A stretch of DNA of 64,000 nt, taken from positions 496,001 through 560,000 of the forward strand of contig JACKMA010000001.1 in assembly GCA_024235635.1 (NCBI GenBank), written 5' to 3'. The notes under the pieces are model-generated. The model had not been told where the DNA came from and did no database searches. It saw nothing but the letters and a program-made list of their open reading frames with translations. Positions within the stretch are counted from its first letter, which is position 1. Each line of letters starts with the position of its first letter. The position numbers were made by a program, and so were the translations under genes. This stretch comes from Zoogloeaceae bacterium. GTDB lineage: Bacteria > Pseudomonadota > Gammaproteobacteria > Burkholderiales > Rhodocyclaceae. Shown here in pieces: positions 1 through 7,065 of this stretch.

Positions 1-468
1 ACCGTGCCGGTGGGCGAGGACATCGGCTTCCTGCCCGGCACCGAGGAAGAGAAGATGACGCCGTGGATGGGCGCCCTCGAGGACAACCTCGACGTGCTCA
101 ACGGCAGCACCGGCGAAGGCGGCGACTGGGGCCGCGCCGCCACCCAGGACCTGATCCGCAGCCGCATCAAGATCAAGAGCCTGAACTTCATGCGCGGCCG
201 CACCTTTATCAACAAGTTCCTGATCATCGACGAAGCACAGAACCTGACGCCGAAGCAGATGAAGACCCTGATCACCCGGGCCGGCCCCGGCACCAAGGTG
301 GTCTGCCTCGGCAACATCGCCCAGATCGACACGCCCTACCTGACCGAGGGCAGTTCGGGCCTGACCTACGTCGTCGACCGCTTCAAGGGCTGGTCGCACT
401 CGGGCCACGTCACGCTGCAGCGCGGTGAACGCTCGCGACTGGCCGACCACGCGGCCGACGTGCTCTGA
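1..468 (+). CDS. PhoH family ATPase, C-terminal part (5' truncated by window)
   Basis: The reading frame is open from the first base, so the gene starts outside the window and only its last ~155 residues are visible. The Walker B-type segment FLIIDEAQN, the LGNIAQID stretch and the C-terminal LQRGERSRLAD ending are typical of PhoH-like P-loop ATPases, in particular the longer form with an N-terminal PIN ribonuclease domain. The Walker A motif and any PIN domain lie upstream and cannot be checked. The family is linked to RNA metabolism, but the precise substrate is not known. The TGA stop is followed by a 181-bp gap before the next gene. Confidence 0.88.
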   Translation, partial: TVPVGEDIGFLPGTEEEKMTPWMGALEDNLDVLNGSTGEGGDWGRAATQDLIRSRIKIKSLNFMRGRTFINKFLIIDEAQNLTPKQMKTLITRAGPGTKVVCLGNIAQIDTPYLTEGSSGLTYVVDRFKGWSHSGHVTLQRGERSRLADHAADVL

Positions 469-615
469 CCGAACCTGCGCGGGCCGGTGCCCGGTGCCGT
501 TCGACGGCCGGGCGGCTGGACGACGGGCCCCTGCCGCTACCGGATCGCGCCGGCGTCGTGCCGTCGAGAACGTCGATTCTTGCGCCAAATCAGGGAGCAG
601 CCGGCACGCGACGAC

Positions 616-621
616 TATAAT
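616..621 (+). promoter_or_regulatory. Possible -10 box of the CBS/DUF294 gene
   Basis: A perfect TATAAT lies 28 bp before the ATG at 650, in the 181-bp gap after phoH. No convincing -35 hexamer is found at 16-18 bp spacing, so this is a weak prediction based on one element only. Confidence 0.35.
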
Positions 622-649
622 CGACCCTTTCAAAATCCGGATCGCATCG

Positions 650-2560
650 ATGAACACTCAGGCCGCCGAGATGCTGCAGGGAGCCAGTCTCGACTTTTTG
701 CGCCGTCACTCGCCGTTCGACCGCATGGAGCCCGAGGCCCTCGGCTTCATGGCCGAACGCCTGGTGCTGGTTTTCCACGCCCGCGACAGCGTGATCCTGT
801 CGCCCGAGATGGGCCAGGTCCGGCATCTGCACATCGTGCAGCGTGGCAAGGTCCTCGCACGCCAGGCCGGCAGCGTCTCGATGACCGAGTACTCGGCGCT
901 GACGATGGGCCCCGGCGAATGCTTCCCGATCGGCGCGATCTCGGCCCACCGGCCGTCGACCAACACCTACATCGCGGTCGAAGACAGCTTCTGCTTCCAG
1001 CTCGCGGCCGAGGATTTCATGCAGCTGATGGAGATGAGTCCGGTCTTCCATCTGTTCTGCACCAAGTACATCGCCAGTCTGCTCAACCAGTCGCGGGAAC
1101 AGTTGCAGAGCCAGTTCGCACAGCGTGCCGCCGAACAGCAGACCATGACGACCCCGCTCGGCCAGTTGATCAACCGCGAACCGGTGCATGTCGCGCCCGA
1201 GGTTACCAGCCGCGAAGCACTCGAGCACATGGCCCAGCACCGCGTCGGCTGCCTGGTCATCGCCGACGCCGAGCGCAGGCCGCTGGGCATCATCACGCAG
1301 AGCGACCTGCTCGAACGGGTGATCCTCGCCGGCTTCGACCTGGCGCGGCCGGTCACCGATCTGATGACCGGCTCGCCGCACATGCTCGGTTCGTCGGCAT
1401 CGGCCTACGACGCCGCGCTGGAGATGGCCACCCACGGCGTGCGCCACCTGCTGGTGCTCGATGGCGACCGCCGGCTCAAGGGCGTCGTCTCGGAACGGGA
1501 CCTGTTCTCGCTGCAACGCATCGGCCTGCGCCAGATCCGTGCCGGCATCGAAAACGCCGACGATCTCGACGCCATGCGCCAGGCCAGCCGGGACATCCGC
1601 CAACTCGCGCTGAACCTGATCGCCCAGGGCATCGGCTCCGAACAGCTGACCCAGTTCATCTCGGCCCTGAACGACGCGCTGACGCGCCGGCTGATCGAGC
1701 TGCAGCTCGAGAAGCACGATCTGCAGGAACTCGATTTCTGCTGGCTGGCGTTCGGTTCGGAAGGGCGTCACGAGCAGACCCTGTCCACCGACCAGGACAA
1801 TGGCATCATCTTTGCGGTACCCGAAGGTGCCGACAGCGATGCGCTGAAACAGCAGATCCTGAGCTTCGCGCGTGCGGTCAATGAAGATCTCGCTGCCTGC
1901 GGCTTCCCGCTGTGCAAGGGCAACATCATGGCCAGCAACCCGGATCTCTGTCTGACCCTGGAGCAGTGGCAGCGGCGCTTCGTGGCCTGGATCAACGAGC
2001 CCGATCCGCAAGCCCTGCTCAACGCCACCATCTTCTTCGACTTCCGTGCGCTCTACGGCAACGAGTTGTGGAGCGACCAGTTGCGGACCTATCTGCTCAG
2101 TCGCGCTCGGGACAATTCCGCCTTCCTGCGGATGATGGCCGGCAACGCGCTGTCGGCGCAGCCGCCGCTGGGCCGGATCCGCGATTTCGTGACCGACGAC
2201 GACCCGGTGCATCCGGGCACGATCGACCTCAAGAAGGTCGGCGCGCGCCTGTTCGTCGACGCCGCCCGCATCCTTTCGCTGCGCACCGGCGTCGCGGCCA
2301 GCAGTACGGTCGAACGTCTGCGTCAGGCCGGGCGCAAGATCGGCATCGCCACCGACGAGACGTCGGCCGTCATCGAGGGCTTCAACTTCATCCAGCTGCT
2401 CCGGCTGCGCTCCCAGCATCTCGACACCGAGCATGATGCGCCCGGCGACAATCGGGTCAATCCGGACCGCCTCAACGAGCTGGACCGCCGCATCCTGAAG
2501 GAGGCTTTCCGCCAGGCGCGCAAACTGCAAACCCGTCTCAAGCTGGACTATCAACTATGA
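650..2560 (+). CDS. cNMP-binding / CBS-pair / DUF294 nucleotidyltransferase-like protein
   Basis: A 636-residue cytoplasmic signalling-type protein. The order is a cyclic-nucleotide-binding-like domain (about residues 20-145), a linker, two CBS domains (about 170-300, with IITQSDLLERV and VVSERDLF), then a DUF294 putative nucleotidyltransferase domain with GSEGRHEQTLSTDQDNG near residue 370, followed by its C-terminal helical domain. The frame is open further upstream to 425, but the ATG at 650 is chosen because it opens directly into the family's N-terminus and follows a TATAAT. The substrate of the DUF294 domain is unknown. Homologues often pair with a downstream exonuclease-like gene, as here (ATGA overlap at 2557). 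Confidence 0.85.
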   Translation: MNTQAAEMLQGASLDFLRRHSPFDRMEPEALGFMAERLVLVFHARDSVILSPEMGQVRHLHIVQRGKVLARQAGSVSMTEYSALTMGPGECFPIGAISAHRPSTNTYIAVEDSFCFQLAAEDFMQLMEMSPVFHLFCTKYIASLLNQSREQLQSQFAQRAAEQQTMTTPLGQLINREPVHVAPEVTSREALEHMAQHRVGCLVIADAERRPLGIITQSDLLERVILAGFDLARPVTDLMTGSPHMLGSSASAYDAALEMATHGVRHLLVLDGDRRLKGVVSERDLFSLQRIGLRQIRAGIENADDLDAMRQASRDIRQLALNLIAQGIGSEQLTQFISALNDALTRRLIELQLEKHDLQELDFCWLAFGSEGRHEQTLSTDQDNGIIFAVPEGADSDALKQQILSFARAVNEDLAACGFPLCKGNIMASNPDLCLTLEQWQRRFVAWINEPDPQALLNATIFFDFRALYGNELWSDQLRTYLLSRARDNSAFLRMMAGNALSAQPPLGRIRDFVTDDDPVHPGTIDLKKVGARLFVDAARILSLRTGVAASSTVERLRQAGRKIGIATDETSAVIEGFNFIQLLRLRSQHLDTEHDAPGDNRVNPDRLNELDRRILKEAFRQARKLQTRLKLDYQL

Positions 2561-3195
2561 ACTGGCTGTCGCGCTTCGTCTCCGGCACCCGTCCGGAGTT
2601 GCCCGCCGCCGCCGCGGCCAAGATCGCCCAGTGGCAGGAAGGGGAACGCGGCGACCATGCCCACCCCCATTTCGAGACCCGCTACGTGGTGGTCAATACC
2701 GAAGCCACCGGCCTCAACCTGGACAAGGACCGGCTGCTGGCCGTGGCGGCGATCGCCATCGAGGGCCGCAGCCTGAAGCCTTCCAATGCGCTCTACCGCC
2801 CACTCGACGACGACCCGGCCGATGGCCTGGCCGACCTGCTCGAATTCGCGGGCCACGCGCCGTGGGTGGTGTTCAACGCCTCGTTCAACCGAAAGCTGCT
2901 CGAGCGGGTCTTCGAGGCCCGTTGCGATTTCGAGCCGGACGTCACCTGGATGGATCTGCAATGGCTGATGCCGGCCTTGTTCCCGGAGTTTCACACCGGG
3001 CAGGTGCGGCTGGTGGACTGGATGGAGTCCTTCGGTGTCGAGACCTTCCAGCGCCACCACGCCCTGGGTGACGCCTACGCGATCGCCCAGTTGCTGATGG
3101 CGGCCCTCGGTCGCGCCCACGACACCGGTGCGATCAACGCCCGCAGCCTCGTCGAGATCGAGCGTTCCCGGCGCTGGAACCACCGGACAGTCTGA
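2557..3195 (+). CDS. DnaQ-like exonuclease-fold protein, probably catalytically impaired
   Basis: A 212-residue protein with the DEDDh exonuclease fold of the DNA polymerase III epsilon type. It overlaps the DUF294 stop codon by four bases and is surely co-translated with it. Family active sites carry D-x-E near the N-terminus, H-N-x-x-F-D in the middle and H-x-A-x-x-D near the C-terminus. Here the first motif reads V-N47-T-E49-A-T-G-L and the second reads F-N-A-S-F-N111, so two metal-binding aspartates are asparagine. H167 and D172 (HHALGDA) are kept. It may therefore bind nucleic acid or nucleotide without efficient cleavage. The end of this gene overlaps the convergent DUF2325 gene. Confidence 0.75.
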   Translation: MNWLSRFVSGTRPELPAAAAAKIAQWQEGERGDHAHPHFETRYVVVNTEATGLNLDKDRLLAVAAIAIEGRSLKPSNALYRPLDDDPADGLADLLEFAGHAPWVVFNASFNRKLLERVFEARCDFEPDVTWMDLQWLMPALFPEFHTGQVRLVDWMESFGVETFQRHHALGDAYAIAQLLMAALGRAHDTGAINARSLVEIERSRRWNHRTV

Positions 3196-3520
3196 CCACG
3201 ACCGGCTCGCCGCTCGCCGGCGCCCGGCAATCGCCGCAGCAGGTCGCGCCCAGCGCTTGCTGCAGGGCACACACCGAGCGCCGGCAGCACAGCAGCGGCA
3301 CACCGTTGCGGTTGGCCGCGTCGCGAAAACTGCGCATCACGTTGTGGCCCAGAAAATCGGTAAACAGAATCACGATGCCGATATTGGCGGGCAATCCCGC
3401 GGCCATGCGCTGATGGGCCGGATCGCGCCCGGACAGGTGGGTCTTGATCGAGATTCCGTATTCGGCGAGCAGGCCGGGGATCTTTCCGAGCCGGTCGGCT
3501 CCGACGACGAGTGCATTCAT
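3134..3520 (-). CDS. DUF2325 family protein
   Basis: A 128-residue protein whose first ~100 residues match the DUF2325 style: MNALVVGADRLGKIP, then GHNVMRSFRDAANRNGVP, with a cluster of cysteines after it. The ATG at 3520 is preferred over an upstream TTG because it has a good ribosome binding site (GAGGT, 6 nt upstream). The molecular function of the family is unknown. The C-terminal ~20 codons overlap the convergent exonuclease-like gene and may be non-conserved read-on. Two Fur-like palindromes lie directly upstream, so iron control is likely. The gene is divergent from an Fe(III)-binding protein gene. Confidence 0.7.
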   Translation of the reverse strand: MNALVVGADRLGKIPGLLAEYGISIKTHLSGRDPAHQRMAAGLPANIGIVILFTDFLGHNVMRSFRDAANRNGVPLLCCRRSVCALQQALGATCCGDCRAPASGEPVVVRLSGGSSAGNARSRRGCGR

Positions 3521-3533
3521 GATCGACCTCAAA

Positions 3534-3548
3534 TGAGAACAATTCTCA
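3534..3548. promoter_or_regulatory. Fur box (strong candidate)
   Basis: TGAGAACAATTCTCA is a near-perfect 7-1-7 inverted repeat and differs by one base from the common betaproteobacterial Fur pattern TGAGAATnATTCTCA. It lies between the DUF2325 gene and an Fe(III)-binding protein gene, both plausible Fur targets. Confidence 0.75.
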
Positions 3549-3566
3549 CTTACATTAAATCATAAA

Positions 3567-3581
3567 CGCGAATCGTTTGCA
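3567..3581. promoter_or_regulatory. Second, weaker Fur-like box
   Basis: CGCGAATCGTTTGCA matches the alternative 7-1-7 Fur form TGCGAATnATTTGCA with two mismatches. Its centre is 33 bp from the first box, about three helical turns, so two Fur dimers could sit on the same DNA face. It would overlap the putative minus-strand promoter of the DUF2325 gene. Confidence 0.5.
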
Positions 3582-3833
3582 TTTGCATTTCGATCCCCAT
3601 CTCCGTATGATCGGCTCCGAAGCCGTCGGCAAAGGCTGTCGACGCGCTGTGCCGGCCGCCTTGCTGCCCGGCACAGGACGCGACATTTGCCGACGCGGAC
3701 AAGACGCCTCGACGGCATCGATGCCGCCGTCGGCAGGCGTGGCAGTCGCGACAGAACGCATTGCGCAGGCCGCCCACGTGCGACGACGCATTCGACGCGG
3801 GCCGGCAACCCGAACCCATCCAGGAGCTTTCAA

Positions 3834-4850
3834 ATGATCGTCAAGCTGATTTCGTCCCTGCTCGCCGCCGGCGCGCTGGTCACCGGCGTCCATGCCGCAG
3901 ACACCGAACTCAATCTGTACACGGCACGTCACTATCAGACCGACGAAGCGCTGTACGCCAATTTCACGAAGTCGACGGGCATCAAGATCAATCGCATCGA
4001 GGGCAAGGAAGACGCGCTTCTCGAGCGCATCAAGAACGAAGGCGAGAACAGCCCGGCCGATGTCTTCATCACCGTCGACGCTTCCCGCCTGGCCAAGGCC
4101 GACGAGCTCGGCATCTTCGCACCGGTCGATTCAAAACTGCTCGAAGAACGCATTCCGGCCAATCTGCGCTCGGACACCTGGTATGCCTTCTCGACCCGGG
4201 CACGGGTGATCGTCTACAACAAGGCCGACGTCGATCCGTCGCTGGTACAGAACTACGAGGATCTCGCGCGCCCCGAGCTGAAAGCTCAGGTCTGCACCCG
4301 CTCGGGAAGCCACCCCTACAATCTGTCGCTCGGCGCCGCGCTGATCCAGCACGACGGCGCCGAAGCGACCGAACGGTGGGCAAGGGGCGTGGTGGCCAAC
4401 TTCGCACGCGACCCGCGGGGTGGCGACACGGACCAGATTCGTGCCGTGGCCGCCGGCGAATGTGCCGTCGCCATCGCCAACAGCTACTACGTGGCGCGGC
4501 TGATCAACTCGACCAAACCGGCCGATCAGGAGGCGATCAAGGCGGTCGGCATCATCTGGCCCAATCAGAAGACCTGGGGCACCCACGTCAATGTGTCGGG
4601 CGGCGGCATGCTCAAGCACGCGCCGCACCGGCAAGCCGCGGTCAAGTTCCTCGAGTACCTTGCCTCCGACGAGGCGCAGGCCTACTTCGCCAACGGCAAC
4701 AACGAATGGCCGGCCGTGCCGACCGTCGCCATCAGCAACCCGGCACTCGACTCACTCGGCAAGTTCCGCAGTGACGACCTCAACGTCGGCCTGCTGTCGA
4801 AGACCACGGCCGAAGCTCAGAAGATCTACGACCGCGCCGGCTATCGCTGA
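3834..4850 (+). CDS. Fe(III) ABC transporter periplasmic substrate-binding protein (FbpA/FutA type)
   Basis: A 338-residue exported protein. Residues 1 to ~21 form a signal peptide ending VHA before ADTELNLY. The mature part has the class II ferric-binding fold of the FutA/FbpA group (NLYTARHYQTDEALY at its N-terminus), and the adjacent tyrosines Y218-Y219 in IANSYYVARL match the iron-coordinating Tyr pair. The ATG at 3834 follows AGGAG by 8 nt; earlier in-frame starts would bury the signal peptide. The permease and ATPase genes are not adjacent, so the rest of the transporter is elsewhere. Fur-like sites upstream suggest iron-repressed expression. Confidence 0.9.
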   Translation: MIVKLISSLLAAGALVTGVHAADTELNLYTARHYQTDEALYANFTKSTGIKINRIEGKEDALLERIKNEGENSPADVFITVDASRLAKADELGIFAPVDSKLLEERIPANLRSDTWYAFSTRARVIVYNKADVDPSLVQNYEDLARPELKAQVCTRSGSHPYNLSLGAALIQHDGAEATERWARGVVANFARDPRGGDTDQIRAVAAGECAVAIANSYYVARLINSTKPADQEAIKAVGIIWPNQKTWGTHVNVSGGGMLKHAPHRQAAVKFLEYLASDEAQAYFANGNNEWPAVPTVAISNPALDSLGKFRSDDLNVGLLSKTTAEAQKIYDRAGYR

Positions 4851-4940
4851 GCGTCGCGGTCCCCTGCCGCCGGCGGCGAGACGCACCACCGGCGGTGGCA
4901 CGGTCTTCGCCAATCCACGAGACGAACAGGAGAATCGACG

Positions 4941-5492
4941 ATGGGCCCCATCGAAATCGTTTTTCACAGCGGCTACGGCCACACCAAGCGCGTGGCCGAT
5001 GCGGTGGCCGAAGGCAGCGGCGGCGCCCTGATCGAGCTTGGCCAGGACGGCGAATTACCGGAGGGGGGCTGGGATCGTCTGGATCGCGCCGGAATGATCG
5101 TATTCGGCGCGCCGACCTACATGGGTGGCCCGTCGTGGCAGTTCAAGAAGTTCGCGGACGCGAGCTCGAAGCCGTGGTTCGGCCAGCAGTGGAAGGACAA
5201 GCTGGCGGCTGGATTCACCAATTCGGCCTCGATGAACGGGGACAAGCATTCGACCCTGCACTACTTCATCACGCTGGCCATGCAGCACGGCATGCTGTGG
5301 ACCGGTACCGGGCTGATGCCGGCCAACTCGAAGGCCTCGACGCGCAACGACATCAATTACGTGGCCTCCTTCGCCGGCCTGATGACAACTTCCCCGGCCG
5401 ACGCTTCGCCCGACGAAATGGTCGAAGGTGATCTCGCCACCGCGCGCGCATTCGGCGCGCGACTCAAAGCGGTCTCGGTGGCCCGCGGCTGA
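4941..5492 (+). CDS. Flavodoxin-like / NAD(P)H:quinone oxidoreductase-type protein
   Basis: A 183-residue cytosolic flavoprotein candidate. The N-terminal IEIVFHSGYGHTKRVADAV is the phosphate-binding loop of flavodoxin-like folds, and FGAPTYMGGPSWQFKKFADAS matches the FMN-ring-binding loop of the WrbA/flavodoxin_2 group. It begins 90 bp after fbpA with AGGAG before the ATG, so it may share the iron-responsive transcript; flavodoxin-like proteins are common in such units. The length is close to WrbA (~198), but the similarity is not enough to assign that name. Confidence 0.8.
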   Translation: MGPIEIVFHSGYGHTKRVADAVAEGSGGALIELGQDGELPEGGWDRLDRAGMIVFGAPTYMGGPSWQFKKFADASSKPWFGQQWKDKLAAGFTNSASMNGDKHSTLHYFITLAMQHGMLWTGTGLMPANSKASTRNDINYVASFAGLMTTSPADASPDEMVEGDLATARAFGARLKAVSVARG

Positions 5493-5503
5493 GCGCAGGG
5501 CGG

Positions 5504-5551
5504 CCGGCAGCGACTGCACCCACGGGCGGTCGGCGCCGCGTCCGCTGCCGG
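5504..5551. repeat. 9-bp inverted repeat in the gap before the adenosyltransferase gene
   Basis: CCGGCAGCG (5504-5512) and CGCTGCCGG (5543-5551) are perfect complements separated by 30 GC-rich bases. There is no U-tract, so this is at best a poor terminator for the upstream flavodoxin-like gene. Chance is possible at this GC content. Confidence 0.35.
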
Positions 5552-5625
5552 ACGACATCGATGCGGTGCACGTCCGGGGCGGGTTTCTAGGATAATCGGC
5601 GATCGGCAACCGAACGGATTCGACC

Positions 5626-6177
5626 ATGGGCCACCGTCTTTCGAAAATCTATACCCGCACCGGCGACGCCGGCACCACCGGGCTCGGCAACGGCAATCGC
5701 GTATCGAAAAACAGCCTGCGGATCCATGCGCTCGGCGAAGTCGACGAATTGAACGCCGTGATCGGCGTGTTATTGGCCGAGGATCTGCCGGACGACATCC
5801 ACGGGCTGCTCACCGGCGTGCAGCACGATCTGTTCGACCTCGGCGGCGAAGTCTGCATCCCCGGCATGGAAATGATCGCGCCGCGCCATGTCGAACGCCT
5901 CGAATCCGAGCTGGATCGACGCAACGAGCCGCTGGAAATGCTGAAGGAATTCATCCTGCCGGGCGGCAGCCGGGCGGCCGCGCTCGCCCATCACGCCCGC
6001 ACGGTGTGTCGTCGGGCCGAGCGGGCGATCGTCGGTCTGGCGCAGGAGGAGGCCGTCAACGACGCGCCGAGGCAATACCTCAACCGGCTGTCCGACCTGC
6101 TGTTCGTGCTCGGACGCGTGCTCAATCGCGCTGCGGGGCGCGGCGACGTGCTGTGGCAGAAGGGCCGCAACGCCTGA
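5626..6177 (+). CDS. Cob(I)yrinic acid a,c-diamide adenosyltransferase, PduO type
   Basis: A 183-residue trimeric-type ATP:cob(I)alamin adenosyltransferase, which transfers the adenosyl group of ATP to reduced cobalamin. The ATP-binding N-terminus TRTGDAGTTGLGNG, the RRAERAIV helix and the C-terminal LNRLSDLLFVLGRVLN are all present, and the length is normal for the family. GATAAT about 30 bp upstream could serve as its -10. No cobalamin riboswitch or other cobalamin gene is adjacent, so a housekeeping or salvage role is likely. Confidence 0.92.
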   Translation: MGHRLSKIYTRTGDAGTTGLGNGNRVSKNSLRIHALGEVDELNAVIGVLLAEDLPDDIHGLLTGVQHDLFDLGGEVCIPGMEMIAPRHVERLESELDRRNEPLEMLKEFILPGGSRAAALAHHARTVCRRAERAIVGLAQEEAVNDAPRQYLNRLSDLLFVLGRVLNRAAGRGDVLWQKGRNA

Positions 6178-6202
6178 CCATTGGTCGTTTGCTGCGTTGC
6201 GC

Positions 6203-6231
6203 CGGGGGCGGCGGCAGACCCGCGGCCCCCG
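6203..6231. terminator. GC-rich hairpin between convergent genes
   Basis: CGGGGGC and GCCCCCG flank a 15-nt loop in the 61-bp gap between the convergent adenosyltransferase and Cache genes. It lacks a T-run, so termination in either direction is only inferred from its position. Confidence 0.35.
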
Positions 6232-6238
6232 AGGCTCG

Positions 6239-6748
6239 TCAGTGGCCGAGCGTGTAGTAGCCGACGCCCACCATGTAGTCGCCCACCCGGCGGAGCACCG
6301 TGGTCTTGGGCTCGACCTTGTTGGTCACCCGGTTGAGCCAGACGTAGTCCACGCTGCCCTGCTCCTCGCGTTTCACCGTCTCCAGCATCGTCTGGACAAT
6401 CGGCTTGCCGGACGCGTCCTTGAGATCGAGCACGTTCTCGCCGACGATCGCCTCGGGCGCGCCGCCGTAGGCGTGCATGATGCCGTCGTTGATGCCGACC
6501 ACGAATACGTAGAGGTCGTTGTCGTGGAACTGTCCGGCCTGGTTGTTGAAGGCGGCGAAGGCCCGGGCGGCGCTGTTGTCGTGCATGTATTCCACGGCAC
6601 GCTCGAGCAGCTTGCCGGCCTTGACCGGTTCCGAGCGGTACACCGAGAAGCCCTGCTCGTCCTTCGTCGGTTGCGTCTGGCCGGCCGTCGCGGCCATCGC
6701 CGAGAGGCCCAGGGCGGCGGCCAGCGCCAGGGTTTTCCAGTTGGTCAT
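6239..6748 (-). CDS. Periplasmic single Cache-domain protein
   Basis: A 169-residue exported protein with a signal peptide of about 22 residues (MTNWKTLALAAALGLSAMA). The rest resembles a stand-alone Cache_2-type sensor fold: ALLxRAVEYM-like helix, FNNQAGQFHDNDLYVFVV, then GQNV-like 'GENVLDLKD' and a C-terminal VDYVWLNRVTNKVEPKTTVL strand set. These domains bind small ligands when fused to chemoreceptors or kinases; here there is no attached output domain, so it is either a solo ligand-binding protein or a partner of a membrane sensor elsewhere. TAGGAG sits 6 nt before the start. A LysR-type palindrome lies just upstream. Confidence 0.75.
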   Translation of the reverse strand: MTNWKTLALAAALGLSAMAATAGQTQPTKDEQGFSVYRSEPVKAGKLLERAVEYMHDNSAARAFAAFNNQAGQFHDNDLYVFVVGINDGIMHAYGGAPEAIVGENVLDLKDASGKPIVQTMLETVKREEQGSVDYVWLNRVTNKVEPKTTVLRRVGDYMVGVGYYTLGH

Positions 6749-6776
6749 TGCGTTCTCCTACAGTCTAAAAATCGTA

Positions 6777-6793
6777 GCTGTCGTCACGACAGC
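6777..6793. promoter_or_regulatory. LysR-type operator candidate upstream of the Cache gene
   Basis: GCTGTCG-TCA-CGACAGC is a perfect 7-3-7 inverted repeat containing the T-N11-A core (6779-6791) typical of LysR-type regulator sites. It lies 28 bp upstream of the Cache gene's start codon, on the promoter side. Confidence 0.5.
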
Positions 6794-7037
6794 CGGATAC
6801 GCCAGCAGCGCCATCCGTGCCGCACCGCAAGATGCGTCTGGCGCGTGGCGTCCCGAATCAGCTCGGGCCTTCTCGGCCGGCGTGGCCCTCGCCGGCCCTC
6901 GCACGTGTCTTGTTCTTCGCTCGATTGCAATGCGTCGTCTTGCAGTTCGCGGCGGGATGTGCGTGACGAGACGCTCCGCGACAGAGCGGAATCTAGACAT
7001 CTTGCCGCAACGCAGCAAGCGAAAATGGGTGACGCGT

Positions 7038-7056
7038 GAATTTAGAAAAACTATTC
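7038..7056. promoter_or_regulatory. LysR-type operator candidate at the lysR start (autoregulation)
   Basis: GAAT-N11-ATTC, again a T-N11-A palindrome, is centred about 19 bp before the LysR start codon at 7066. The two candidate boxes differ in arm sequence, so only one may be real. Confidence 0.4.
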
Positions 7057-7065
7057 TGAAACCCG

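Larger units (their letters stand above)
3521..3833. other. 313-bp divergent regulatory region between DUF2325 and Fe(III)-binding protein genes
   Basis: No gene is seen here. The DUF2325 side (3530-3590) is AT-rich and holds two Fur-like boxes; TATGAT on the minus strand (3559-3564) is a plausible -10. The fbpA side is GC-rich with several inverted repeats, including a 14-bp perfect palindrome CGGCATCGATGCCG near 3715. If the fbpA transcript starts near the Fur boxes, it would have a leader of about 250 nt. No known riboswitch class was recognised. Confidence 0.6.
6749..7065. other. 317-bp divergent intergenic region, Cache gene / lysR gene
   Basis: No gene is supported here. The two ends each carry a T-N11-A palindrome of the kind bound by LysR-type regulators, annotated separately. 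The central ~200 bp is GC-rich and shows no recognised element. Confidence 0.6.

Noticed and set aside
590..2554. A 654-codon open frame on the minus strand across the DUF294 gene
   Set aside because: It is the antisense shadow of a GC-rich coding sequence; its translation has no recognisable domain, while the plus strand encodes a full CBS/DUF294 protein.
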